A stretch of 64,000 nt of DNA from assembly GCA_964400125.1 (NCBI GenBank), contig CAYNSR010000006.1, positions 62,001 to 126,000 of the forward strand, read 5' to 3'. A program made the translations under genes and the position numbers. A model generated the notes under the pieces. That model saw only the letters and a list, made by a program, of their open reading frames with translations, was not told where the DNA came from and did no database searches. Below are positions 39,431 through 47,831 of the stretch, piece by piece. Source of the stretch: Micavibrio sp964400125 (lineage in GTDB: Bacteria > Pseudomonadota > Alphaproteobacteria > Micavibrionales > Micavibrionaceae). Position 1 is the stretch's first letter. Each line of letters begins with the position of its first letter.

Positions 39431-39434
39431 AGAG

Positions 39435-40748
39435 TCAGGTTGTCGTCGCGGCTGACTTCCCAGCCACATAATCCAGCGGCATAATCTTCTTCACCCCACC
39501 CATATAAGGGAGTAGCGCGTCAGGCACGAAGACGCCGCCATCGGTGGGGTCATAATAATTTTCCATCACCGCGATCAATGCCCGGCCCACGGCCACGCCG
39601 GAACCGTTGAGTGTATGGACGAATTGCGTTTCTTTTTCACCCTTCGGGCGGAACCGCGCCTTCATGCGCCGCGCCTGAAAGTCGCCGCAATTGGAACAGC
39701 TTGAAATCTCGCGGTATTTTTGCTGCCCCGGCAGCCAGACTTCGAGGTCATAGGTTTTGCGCGCGCCAAAGCCGATATCGCCGCTGCACAAGACCATGGT
39801 GCGGAAAGAAAGGCCCAGTTTTTTCAGGATGTTTTCGGCGCAAGCCGTCATGCGTTCATGTTCCTCCGCGCTTTTGTCCGGCGCGACGATGCTGACCATT
39901 TCAACCTTGTAAAACTGGTGCTGACGGATCATCCCCTTGGTATCCTTGCCTGCGGCCCCGGCTTCCTGACGGAAACACGGGGTGAAGGCCGTATAACGGC
40001 GGGGAAAACTTTCCGCTTCGATAATGTCGTCTGCAACGATATTGGTCAGCGGCACTTCCGCGGTTGGAATCAGCCAGTCGCCGCGTGTCGTCCTGAACTG
40101 GTCATCGGCAAATTTGGGAAGCTGCCCCGTCCCGTACATGGTCTGGTCGCGGACCATCAGCGGGGGCGACACTTCCGTATAGCCATGCTCCGTCGTATGC
40201 GTATCCAGCATGAATTGCGCCAGCGCACGTTCCATCCGTGCAAGGCCAGAGTGCATCAGGACAAAGCGGCTGCCCGACATTTTTGCCGCCGTGTCGAAAT
40301 CCATCATCCCGAGTTTTTCGCCGATGGCGACATGATCGGGGGCTTCACTGTTCAGCTTTTGCGGCTCGCCGTTCTTGCGTACCTCTTTGTTATCGTGTTC
40401 ATCCTTGCCATCGGGAACGGCATCTTCCAGCATGTTCGGCAGGGCCGACAAAATTGTAGTGAACAATTCCGCCAGCGCAGATTCTTTTTCCTCCAGCGTT
40501 GCGGTCTTGTCCTTCAGCCCTGCCACTTCCGCCATCAGAGCGGCGGCATCGCCACCCTTGGCCTTGATCTGGCCGATCTCCTTTGACGCCTCGTTACGGC
40601 GCTGCAACAAGGACTGGATTTCAGTCTGCAACGCACGGCGTTCTTCATCCAGTTTCAGGATCGCCGGGGTTTGCGGCTCCAACCCGCGCCGGGCCCAGTT
40701 CTTATCAAAGGCGGCGGGGTCTTTACGAATTGCGGTAATGTCATGCAT
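39435..40748 (-). CDS. serS: Seryl-tRNA synthetase
   Basis: SerRS is the class II synthetase that charges tRNA-Ser. The 437-aa protein has the N-terminal coiled-coil arm (LDEERRALQTEIQSLLQRRN to EEKESALAEL), motif 2 (YTAFTPCFRQEAGAAGKDTK, GMIRQHQFYKVEMV) and motif 3 (LNGSGVAVGRALIAVMENYY). Start (MHDITAIRKDPAAFD) and length are normal. The palindromic repeat ends 5 nt from its stop. Confidence 0.97.
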   Translation of the reverse strand: MHDITAIRKDPAAFDKNWARRGLEPQTPAILKLDEERRALQTEIQSLLQRRNEASKEIGQIKAKGGDAAALMAEVAGLKDKTATLEEKESALAELFTTILSALPNMLEDAVPDGKDEHDNKEVRKNGEPQKLNSEAPDHVAIGEKLGMMDFDTAAKMSGSRFVLMHSGLARMERALAQFMLDTHTTEHGYTEVSPPLMVRDQTMYGTGQLPKFADDQFRTTRGDWLIPTAEVPLTNIVADDIIEAESFPRRYTAFTPCFRQEAGAAGKDTKGMIRQHQFYKVEMVSIVAPDKSAEEHERMTACAENILKKLGLSFRTMVLCSGDIGFGARKTYDLEVWLPGQQKYREISSCSNCGDFQARRMKARFRPKGEKETQFVHTLNGSGVAVGRALIAVMENYYDPTDGGVFVPDALLPYMGGVKKIMPLDYVAGKSAATTT

Positions 40749-40829
40749 GTTTCGTTTCTCCGAACCGGAATGGCGGTATTTGATTTTTTATTAACCAGGC
40801 CGAAGCCTGAAGATGATAACATATTGATA

Positions 40830-41732
40830 ATGACGGAAAAAGAAAACCGCAAGGACCATCTTCCCGGCGTTTTCAATATCCGGCGGCCTATGGACGGGCT
40901 GGCGGAGTTGCCGCTTATCTTTGATTCCCCCCATAGCGGGCGCGATTATCCGGCGGATTTTGGTTATGCCTGCCCGGTTGACGCCCTGACCGGGGCGGAA
41001 GACAACCATGTGGACACACTCCTCGACAGCGTAACGGCAACCGGCGCGACGCTGCTTTGCGCGTTGTTCCCGCGCACCTATATTGATGCAAACCGGGCGG
41101 AATATGACATTGATCCCGATTTGCTGGCCGAACGCTGGCCGGGGCCACTCATTCCCTCCTCCCGGTCACATGCCGGGATCGGCCTGATCCGCCGCCTGAT
41201 AAAACCCGGCGTTCCGGTCTATGACCGCCGCCTGAGCGTGGCCGAGGTGCAAAACCGGATTCGGCGTTATTACCACCCCTACCATGCGATGCTGAAAACC
41301 CTTCAGGACGACCTGCATTACCGCTTCGGGGGGATGTGGCACATCAATGTCCATTCCATGCCTTCGGCAGCGGCGCTTTCGACCGGCCCGCATGGCCTGC
41401 ACCATCTTCATCCCGATTTCGTGCTGGGCGACCGGGACGGGACAAGCTGCGATCTCGATTTTACCTACGCCTTGCGTGATTGCCTGAAGGGCATGGGTTA
41501 CCGCGTGGCCATCAACAACCCTTACAAGGGGGTCGAAATCGTCCGCCGTGCCGCCCGCCCCGGCGCAAACCGCCACGCCATCCAGCTCGAGATCAGCAAG
41601 GCCCTGTACTGGGATGAAGGAAAAAATGAAAAGAACAAAAATTTCAATGCGTTAAAGAGTGATATTCATTTATTAGCCGAATTTACTGCCCACTATGTCA
41701 GCGACCACCTTATCAATCTGGCGGCTGATTAG
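40830..41732 (+). CDS. N-formylglutamate amidohydrolase family protein, paralogue 1
   Basis: The family hydrolyses N-formylglutamate (histidine breakdown) or related N-acyl amides, using a zinc-carboxypeptidase-like fold. The 300-aa product has LIFDSPHSGRDYPADFGYAC, TYIDANRAEYDID, RYYHPYHAML, MWHINVHSMPS and the C-terminal ANRHAIQLEISKALYWDEG. I start at 40830 (MTEKENRKDHLPG); an ATG at 40770 is possible, and neither has a strong SD. No histidine-utilisation genes are nearby, so the real substrate is unclear. A second copy follows at 41867. Confidence 0.85.
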   Translation: MTEKENRKDHLPGVFNIRRPMDGLAELPLIFDSPHSGRDYPADFGYACPVDALTGAEDNHVDTLLDSVTATGATLLCALFPRTYIDANRAEYDIDPDLLAERWPGPLIPSSRSHAGIGLIRRLIKPGVPVYDRRLSVAEVQNRIRRYYHPYHAMLKTLQDDLHYRFGGMWHINVHSMPSAAALSTGPHGLHHLHPDFVLGDRDGTSCDLDFTYALRDCLKGMGYRVAINNPYKGVEIVRRAARPGANRHAIQLEISKALYWDEGKNEKNKNFNALKSDIHLLAEFTAHYVSDHLINLAAD

Positions 41733-41740
41733 AGAAGAAT

Positions 41741-41815
41741 TGTCATCCCGGACAAAGTCGAGGGCTTCAAGACGTTGATTGCACGTCAGATCCCTCGGCT
41801 TCGCTCAGGATGACA
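41741..41815. repeat. Palindromic repeat, 'PERSRGI' family, copy 2
   Basis: TGTCATCCCGGACAAAGTCG at the left returns as TTCGCTCAGGATGACA at the right, with a less perfect centre than copy 1 (430-502). It separates the two N-formylglutamate amidohydrolase paralogues. Confidence 0.8.
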
Positions 41816-41866
41816 GATGCGGACGGGTTTCTTGAACCTTTCGAAAATCTCCGCTATATCAAACTG

Positions 41867-42727
41867 ATGCAGCCCTTTGTTCTTCATGCGCCGCAAAAGG
41901 CGATCTCCGCCGTTGTGTTCGATTCCCCGCATAGTGGAATCGTCCTGCCGGATCATTTCCGCTATGCCTGCACGCGGCAGGACCTGATGCATCTGCATGA
42001 CCCGCATGTGGAAAAATTGCTGGCGGATGTTCCCACCACGGGGGCGCCGGTGCTTGAAGCCCTGATCCACCGTACCTGTATCGACCTCAACCGCTATGAC
42101 AATGAAATCGACACCCGCATGATCGAAGGCGGATGGCCCCACCCTGTGCAGGAAACATTTTACACAAAACGCCAACTCGGCCTGTTCCCGGTTTTCGCCG
42201 GACCGCGCCAGAACCGTATTGCGCCGATTTATAATGAACATGCCCGCCTGAGCGCGGACGAGGCGGAATATCGTATCAATGCCTATCACCGCCCCTATTA
42301 CGCGGCCCTTCATGATCTGGTTGCGCAAGCCCTCAAGCGGCACGGCCACGCCATCCATATCGACGTCCATTCCTTTAACCGCAGCCCGGAATACCAAAAC
42401 GGCGACGAGATCATCCTCGGCGACCTCAACGGCAAACTCTGCACCCCCGCATTGCGTGATCTCGCAGCCGCGTTTTTTGTCGCACACGGGTTTCGCGTCG
42501 GCTTTAACGGAGACTACTTCTCAGGCGGTGCCATCGTTCAGGCCACGGCAAAGCCGGAAGTGGGAGTCCAAAGTCTGCAAATCGAAATCGGCCGGGATCT
42601 TTATATGGATCAGGACACGCTGGCCTATCTCCCCTCAAGCGCCGCCCGGGTGCGCGACGCCCTGACCGGGCTAGCCGCGCATATCGCCAAACACATCCGC
42701 CCAACAGGACCGCATCGTCCGGTCTAA
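41867..42727 (+). CDS. N-formylglutamate amidohydrolase family protein, paralogue 2
   Basis: This second copy of 286 aa has diverged far from the first but kept the motifs VVFDSPHSGIVLPDHFRYAC, RTCIDLNRYDNEIDTRM, INAYHRPYYAALHDL, AIHIDVHSFNRSPE and QSLQIEIGRDLYMDQ. I choose the ATG at 41867 (MQPFVLHAPQKA) because the upstream in-frame ATG (41810) lies in the palindromic repeat. Its 3' end overlaps the convergent lipB gene by 57 bp. The two paralogues probably have different substrates. Confidence 0.85.
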   Translation: MQPFVLHAPQKAISAVVFDSPHSGIVLPDHFRYACTRQDLMHLHDPHVEKLLADVPTTGAPVLEALIHRTCIDLNRYDNEIDTRMIEGGWPHPVQETFYTKRQLGLFPVFAGPRQNRIAPIYNEHARLSADEAEYRINAYHRPYYAALHDLVAQALKRHGHAIHIDVHSFNRSPEYQNGDEIILGDLNGKLCTPALRDLAAAFFVAHGFRVGFNGDYFSGGAIVQATAKPEVGVQSLQIEIGRDLYMDQDTLAYLPSSAARVRDALTGLAAHIAKHIRPTGPHRPV

Positions 42728-43309
42728 ATCCTCCATATCCGCCGCAACGCCAAGCGCCCGTAACGATGTCACCCCGTATTCCGAAATCCCGCACGGCACA
42801 ATGCCGTTGAAATGCGACAGGTCGGGATTGACGTTAATCGATATTCCGTGAAACGTAATCCAGTGGCGGATGCGCACACCGATGGCGGCGATTTTCTTTT
42901 CCCCCTCCGGCGTAACGACCCAGATTCCGACACGCCCCTGACGACGCTCCCCCGTGATGCCAAAATGCGCCAAAGACCGGATGACCCATTCTTCGAGCTG
43001 CCATATATATTTTTTAATATCAGGTATTTGCTGGCGCTTTTTCAAATCAAGCATCACATACGCCACGCGCTGACCCGGCCCGTGATAGGTATATTCCCCG
43101 CCCCGCCCGGTTTCAAAAACCGGAAATTGCGGATTGCGCAGATCGGTTTCCCGGGCACTCGTCCCCCCGGTATAAAGCGGCGGATGTTCCAGCAGCCAGA
43201 TCAGGTCGTCCGCCGCCCCCGCATGGATGGCGGCAACACGGGCTTCCATGGTCTGGAGGGCATCAGGATAAAGAACGGGAGATGGCGTTACAACAATTTC
43301 CATAGCCAT
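42671..43309 (-). CDS. lipB: Octanoyltransferase
   Basis: LipB moves octanoyl groups from acyl carrier protein to lipoyl domains, the first step of lipoate synthesis. The 212-aa protein has LLEHPPLYTGGTSARETDL, RGGEYTYHGPGQRVAYVMLD, KKIAAIGVRIRHWITFHGIS with the catalytic Lys, and FNGIVPCGISEYGVTSL with the conserved Cys. It is convergent with and overlaps paralogue 2 of the amidohydrolases. Confidence 0.95.
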   Translation of the reverse strand: MAMEIVVTPSPVLYPDALQTMEARVAAIHAGAADDLIWLLEHPPLYTGGTSARETDLRNPQFPVFETGRGGEYTYHGPGQRVAYVMLDLKKRQQIPDIKKYIWQLEEWVIRSLAHFGITGERRQGRVGIWVVTPEGEKKIAAIGVRIRHWITFHGISINVNPDLSHFNGIVPCGISEYGVTSLRALGVAADMEDLDRTMRSCWADVFGDMRG

Positions 43310-43431
43310 AAACTATTCCCCCTTTGCCGGGAACGCAACCCCCCGCCACGCACGCCCCCCTTTTTACCTTGCAGTCCCCGGGGCAATTTGCTACTGACAG
43401 GGCGGCTAAAATCCTCAGCCTTTTCTGGAAT

Positions 43432-43518
43432 GCGGTCGTGGCGGAATTGGTAGACGCGCAGCGTTGAGGTCGCTGTGGGCTAACCCCCGTGAAAGTTCGA
43501 GTCTTTTCGACCGCACCA
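43432..43518 (+). tRNA. tRNA-Leu (anticodon GAG)
   Basis: The 87-nt class II tRNA has acceptor stem GCGGTCG / CGACCGC, anticodon stem-loop CAGCG-TTGAGGT-CGCTG with anticodon GAG at 43466-43468, a long variable arm (GGGCTAACCCCC region), T-loop GTTCGAGTC and an encoded CCA end. It reads CUC and CUU codons. The last A of CCA is the first base of the inverted repeat that follows. Confidence 0.96.
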
Positions 43519-43610
43519 GCCTTCGCCCTAGCGGGCTTCGGCTCGGCGTGCCAGCTTAGGCGTAAAAGTGATAGAAATCTCAGTGGATTTGTCTTATTTG
43601 GGCGAAGGCT
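43518..43610. repeat. Inverted repeat between tRNA-Leu and the GIY-YIG gene
   Basis: AGCCTTCGCCC (43518-43528) and GGGCGAAGGCT (43600-43610) are perfect 11-bp inverted arms, with smaller repeats (GCGGGCTTCGG and GCGCCGAAGC) next to them. The left arm begins at the last base of the tRNA CCA. The GIY-YIG gene starts 43 nt after the right arm. Confidence 0.85.
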
Positions 43611-43653
43611 GCTGCGCCGAAGCGTAGCGTAGGCGGGCCTCGAAGAGTTAATC

Positions 43654-43893
43654 ATGAAATACGCCTACATTCTCCAAAGCCAATCAAGCCCGGACCGTTT
43701 TTATACAGGCTGTACGGACGATCTGAAACAGCGCCTTAAGGACCATAATTCCGGTAAAGTGTCACACACATCCAAATTTTTGCCCTGGGCTCTCAAAACC
43801 TATGTGGCTTTCTCAGATGAAAAACAGGCGATCCAGTTTGAAGCCTATTTAAAAACAGCCTCCGGCAGGGCGTTTGCTAAAAAACGCCTGTAG
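43654..43893 (+). CDS. GIY-YIG nuclease-superfamily small protein next to tRNA-Leu
   Basis: The 79-aa single-domain protein has the GIY and YIG strands (YAYILQSQ, FYTGCTDDL), the catalytic Arg helix (KQRLKDHNSGKVSHTSKF) and a C-terminal helix EKQAIQFEAYLKTASGRAFA. SD GAAGAG lies 6-7 nt before the ATG. It is shorter than, and not a close copy of, the one at 9988-10281; it belongs to the UPF0213-like short forms often found near CTTCGCC-type repeats. The function is not established. Confidence 0.88.
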   Translation: MKYAYILQSQSSPDRFYTGCTDDLKQRLKDHNSGKVSHTSKFLPWALKTYVAFSDEKQAIQFEAYLKTASGRAFAKKRL

Positions 43894-43973
43894 ATATTCC
43901 ACCGCCCTGCACAACACCGCAGCCTTGAAAAAGCCCTGATTTTCTGGTCAGTTAGGGGCCTGTTTTCAGGCGT

Positions 43974-43997
43974 CATGCCATAACACATGCCATAACA
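43974..43997. repeat. Perfect 12-bp tandem repeat upstream of maeB
   Basis: CATGCCATAACA occurs twice head to tail, ending 19 nt before the maeB ATG. It could be a slippage product or a regulatory site in the leader. Confidence 0.6.
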
Positions 43998-44016
43998 TTT
44001 GTCACGAGAACATTCC

Positions 44017-46332
44017 ATGAAAGATACGCTGCGCGATGCCGCCCTTGAATATCACCGCCTGCCGATGCCGGGAAAAATCGCCATCGTCCCGACCAAGGCC
44101 ATGGCGACGCAACGCGACCTTTCACTGGCCTATTCCCCCGGTGTGGCCGCCGCGTGCGAGGAAATCGCCGCCGACCCGCTGAAGGCGCTTGATTACACAT
44201 CGCGCGGCAATCTGGTCGCGGTCATTTCCAACGGCACGGCGGTGCTGGGACTCGGGGATATCGGCGCGCTGGCTTCCAAACCAGTGATGGAGGGCAAGGC
44301 CGTCCTGTTTAAAAAATTCGCCAATATCGATTCCATCGATATTGAGATCAACGAAAAAGATCCGAAGAAACTGATCGAGATTATCGCCGCGCTGGAACCG
44401 AGTTTTGGCGGCATCAATCTCGAAGACATCAAGGCGCCGGAATGTTTCGAGGTCGAAACAGAATTACGCAAGCGCATGAAAATCCCCGTGTTCCATGATG
44501 ACCAGCACGGCACCGCCATTATCGCCACGGCGGCGATTACCAACTGGCTGCATCTGAAGGGCCGCAAATTCGAAGACGTCAAACTGGTCGCCAACGGTGC
44601 CGGAGCGGCGGCCATTGCCTGCCTGAATCTTCTGGTCCATGCCGGGTTACCGCGCAAAAACATTATCGTGTGCGACCGCAAGGGCGTCATCTACAAAGGG
44701 CGCAGCGAACAGATGGACCCCTACAAGGAGGCCTACGCCGTCGAAACAAACGCCCGCACACTGGCCGAAGCGCTGGAGGGGGCCGATATTTTCCTTGGCC
44801 TGTCCGCCGCAAAATCCCTGACCGGCGATATGGTCAAAAAAATGGGCAAGGCGCCCCTTATCATGGCGCTGGCCAACCCGACGCCGGAAATCATGCCGGA
44901 GGAAGCCAAGGCCGCCAAACCCGACGCCATCATCTGCACCGGGCGCTCCGACTACACCAATCAGGTCAACAACGTCCTGTGCTTTCCATTCCTGTTTCGC
45001 GGCGCGCTGGATGTCGGTGCAACCGCCATTAACGAAGAGATGAAAGTCGCCTGCTCCAACGCCATTGCCGGATTGGCGCGACGCGAAGTCAGCCCCGAAG
45101 TCGCCGCCGTCTACAACGGCGAACAACTTGAATTCGGCCCCGATTACCTGATCCCGAAACCCTTTGACCCGCGCCTGATTGTCGAATTGCCGATGGCTGT
45201 CGCCCGCGTCGCCATGGAAACCGGCGTCGCCACCCGCCCGATTGCCGACTGGGAAGCCTATCGCCAGAAACTGCAAAGCTACACCTACCGCACCAGCATG
45301 GTCATGCGCCCGATTTTTTCGCGCGCCAAGCAAGACCCCAAGCGCATCGTCTATTGCGAAGGGGAAGAAGAACGGGTGCTTCAGGCGGTGCAAACTGTCC
45401 TTGATGACGGCATCGCCAAACCGATCCTGATCGGACGGAACGAGGTGGTCGAAACCCGCATCAAACGCCTCGGCCTGCGCATGAAAATCGGCAAGGATGT
45501 CGAGTTGATCGACCCGGAATACGATCACCGCTACCGCGAATACTGGACGGCCTACCACGAGATCATGGAACGGCGTGGCGTGAACCCGGCTGTCGCCCGC
45601 ACCGTTTTGCGCACGGATTTCACCGTCATCGGCGCCCTTATGGTCCGGAAAGGCGATGCCGACGCCATGCTCTGCGGCACGGTCGGGCAATACAAGGAAC
45701 ACCTGAAACATGTTTCCGACGTCATCGGACTGAAACCGGGCGTCGATACCCCGGCGGCGATGAATGCGGTTATCATGTCCAAGGGATCGCTGTTCATGTG
45801 CGACACCCAGATCAACCCGACCCCCAGCATCGCGCAGATCGCGGAAGTGACCCTGCTCGCCGCGCACGAAGTCTCCCGCTTCGGCATTACGCCGAAAATC
45901 GCCCTGCTGTCCCATTCCAATTTCGGGACACACGATGATGAAAGCTCGACACGGATGCGGGCCGCGCTCGAGGAAATCCGTTTCCGTGCGCCCAATCTCG
46001 AGATCGACGGCGAAATGCATGCCGATGACGCCCTGTCGGAACAGATTCGCCAGATCAGCATGCCCAACTCCACCCTGCGCGGGGCGGCGAACCTTCTGGT
46101 CATGCCGAATGTGGATGCCGCAAATATCGCTTTCAATATGCTCAAAGTTCTCGGCGACGGCATTGCCATTGGGCCGATTCTGCTCGGCGTTGCCATGCCG
46201 GCGCACATTCTGACTCCGTCTGCGACCGCGCGCGGTATCCTGAATATGTCGGCCTTTGCCTGCGCGCACGCGCAATCGTTCACCACGGACCCGGAATCGG
46301 CACATCTTCACCAGCGCGCCCTTGGCTTCTGA
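44017..46332 (+). CDS. maeB: NADP-dependent malic enzyme with phosphotransacetylase-like domain
   Basis: The enzyme decarboxylates malate to pyruvate, making NADPH. The 771-aa protein is the fused form: residues 1-430 are malic enzyme (SLAYSPGVAAACEEIAADPL, FHDDQHGTAIIATAAITNWL, the NAD(P)-binding LVANGAGAAAIACLNLLVHA, LANPTPEIMP). Residues 440-771 are a phosphate-acetyltransferase-like regulatory domain (IVYCEGEEERVLQAVQTVLD, NFGTHDDESSTRMRAAL, ANLLVMPNVDAANIAFNMLK). I use the ATG at 44017 (MKDTLRDAALEYHR), with GAGAA upstream. Confidence 0.95.
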   Translation: MKDTLRDAALEYHRLPMPGKIAIVPTKAMATQRDLSLAYSPGVAAACEEIAADPLKALDYTSRGNLVAVISNGTAVLGLGDIGALASKPVMEGKAVLFKKFANIDSIDIEINEKDPKKLIEIIAALEPSFGGINLEDIKAPECFEVETELRKRMKIPVFHDDQHGTAIIATAAITNWLHLKGRKFEDVKLVANGAGAAAIACLNLLVHAGLPRKNIIVCDRKGVIYKGRSEQMDPYKEAYAVETNARTLAEALEGADIFLGLSAAKSLTGDMVKKMGKAPLIMALANPTPEIMPEEAKAAKPDAIICTGRSDYTNQVNNVLCFPFLFRGALDVGATAINEEMKVACSNAIAGLARREVSPEVAAVYNGEQLEFGPDYLIPKPFDPRLIVELPMAVARVAMETGVATRPIADWEAYRQKLQSYTYRTSMVMRPIFSRAKQDPKRIVYCEGEEERVLQAVQTVLDDGIAKPILIGRNEVVETRIKRLGLRMKIGKDVELIDPEYDHRYREYWTAYHEIMERRGVNPAVARTVLRTDFTVIGALMVRKGDADAMLCGTVGQYKEHLKHVSDVIGLKPGVDTPAAMNAVIMSKGSLFMCDTQINPTPSIAQIAEVTLLAAHEVSRFGITPKIALLSHSNFGTHDDESSTRMRAALEEIRFRAPNLEIDGEMHADDALSEQIRQISMPNSTLRGAANLLVMPNVDAANIAFNMLKVLGDGIAIGPILLGVAMPAHILTPSATARGILNMSAFACAHAQSFTTDPESAHLHQRALGF

Positions 46333-46347
46333 CCGGAGTTGATCTGA

Positions 46348-47751
46348 ATGACGGAAACGGAACACCGGAATGAAAATGAAGACGCGGTGGGAGACGACGA
46401 TATCGTCTTCGGCCTGAGCGACAAATTCATCAGCGACGTCGTTGACGCCCTGAATCAGGGAAATCGGGACATCGTCCTGGATGAACTGCGCGATCTCGGC
46501 GTTGCCGACACGGCAGAACTGATTACAAAAATCCACGACGACGACCGGCGTTTGCTGCTGAAGAATTTCAGCGAAAAAATGGATCCTTACGTTTTTTCCG
46601 ACCTGTCTTCGGATATGCAACGCAAGGTCCTGACGGAGTTGCCGCCACGTCAGGTCGCCGCGATCATTTCAGAACTCGACAGCGATGACGCACTCTACAT
46701 GATCCAGAATTTGGATGAAGATTTCCAGCACGACATCATCCACCACCTCTCCGCAAAAACCCGTCTGGCCCTCGAGGAAGGATTGAGCTTCCCCGAAGAC
46801 AGCGCCGGACGCCTGATGCAACGGGAATTCGTGGCCGTGCCGCAATTCTGGACGGTGGGTAAAACCATCGATTTCCTGCGCGCCGCCGCCGGAGAATTGC
46901 CGGATGAGTTCTTCGACCTGTTCGTCATCGACCCCGGCTATCACATCGTGGGCGAAATTCCGCTCAACCGCCTGATCCGCGCAAAACGCTCGGAAAAAAT
47001 CGAGAACCTGAAACTCAAAGACACACACCCCGTTCCCGCGACCATGGATCAGGAAGAAGTGGCGCAATGGTTCCGGCGTGAAAACCTGATGTCTGCACCC
47101 GTCGTCGATGAGGAAAACCGCCTGATCGGGGTCATTACGGTCGATGACATCATCGATGTTATCGACGAAGAAGCTACCGAAGATCTGCTCAAACTTGGCG
47201 GCGTCAAGGATGACGGGGATCTTTACAAAAACATACGCTCGACGACATGGTCTCGGTTTCGCTGGCTATTCATCAATTTATGGACGGCCATTCTGGCCTC
47301 CGCGATCATCTCCCTTTTCGACGCCACGATCGAACAACTGGTGGCCTTGGCCGTTTTGATGCCTATCGTCGCCTCCATGGGAGGCAACGCCGGAACACAG
47401 GCAATGACCGTGGCGGTACGCGCTCTCGCCACCCGCGAAATGTCGGATACCAACGCCATGCGGATTGTTATCAAGGAAACCCTTGTCGGCACACTGAACG
47501 GCGCGGCCTTTGCCGTGATTATGGGGGCCATTGCCGGATTCTGGTTCGCAAATCCCGTTCTGGGAGTGGTCATTGCTGCGGCCATGGTTATCAATTTATT
47601 CTGTGCGGGGCTGTTCGGCGCAGGAATCCCAATTATCTTAAGTAAGGTGGGCAGCGATCCGGCGGTTTCTTCGGCCATTTTGCTGACCACCGTGACCGAT
47701 GTTGTCGGATTTTTTGCCTTTTTGGGTCTGGCCAGCCTGTTTCTGGTGTGA
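46348..47751 (+). CDS. mgtE: Magnesium transporter MgtE
   Basis: MgtE is a Mg2+ channel gated by cytoplasmic Mg2+ sensing. The 467-aa protein has the MgtE_N helical superhelix domain (residues 30-140; DLSSDMQRKVLTELPPRQVA), two CBS domains (residues 145-270; APVVDEENRLIGVITVDDII) and five C-terminal membrane helices with the pore motif VLMPIVASMGGNAGTQAMTV. It starts 15 nt after maeB and may share its transcript. Confidence 0.95.
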   Translation: MTETEHRNENEDAVGDDDIVFGLSDKFISDVVDALNQGNRDIVLDELRDLGVADTAELITKIHDDDRRLLLKNFSEKMDPYVFSDLSSDMQRKVLTELPPRQVAAIISELDSDDALYMIQNLDEDFQHDIIHHLSAKTRLALEEGLSFPEDSAGRLMQREFVAVPQFWTVGKTIDFLRAAAGELPDEFFDLFVIDPGYHIVGEIPLNRLIRAKRSEKIENLKLKDTHPVPATMDQEEVAQWFRRENLMSAPVVDEENRLIGVITVDDIIDVIDEEATEDLLKLGGVKDDGDLYKNIRSTTWSRFRWLFINLWTAILASAIISLFDATIEQLVALAVLMPIVASMGGNAGTQAMTVAVRALATREMSDTNAMRIVIKETLVGTLNGAAFAVIMGAIAGFWFANPVLGVVIAAAMVINLFCAGLFGAGIPIILSKVGSDPAVSSAILLTTVTDVVGFFAFLGLASLFLV

Positions 47752-47831
47752 TTGCATTCCACTAAATGGGTGGTAAGAGATTCTGAAAGTGTTTATATTA
47801 TATTAAACTGATCCCCCTTAGAATTAGGCCT

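Noticed and set aside
44647..46620. A 657-codon open frame antisense to maeB
   Set aside because: It lies opposite a fully supported enzyme gene; long antisense frames are expected from the G/C-ending codon use here. The protein is low-quality and Gly/His/Arg-rich with no domain.
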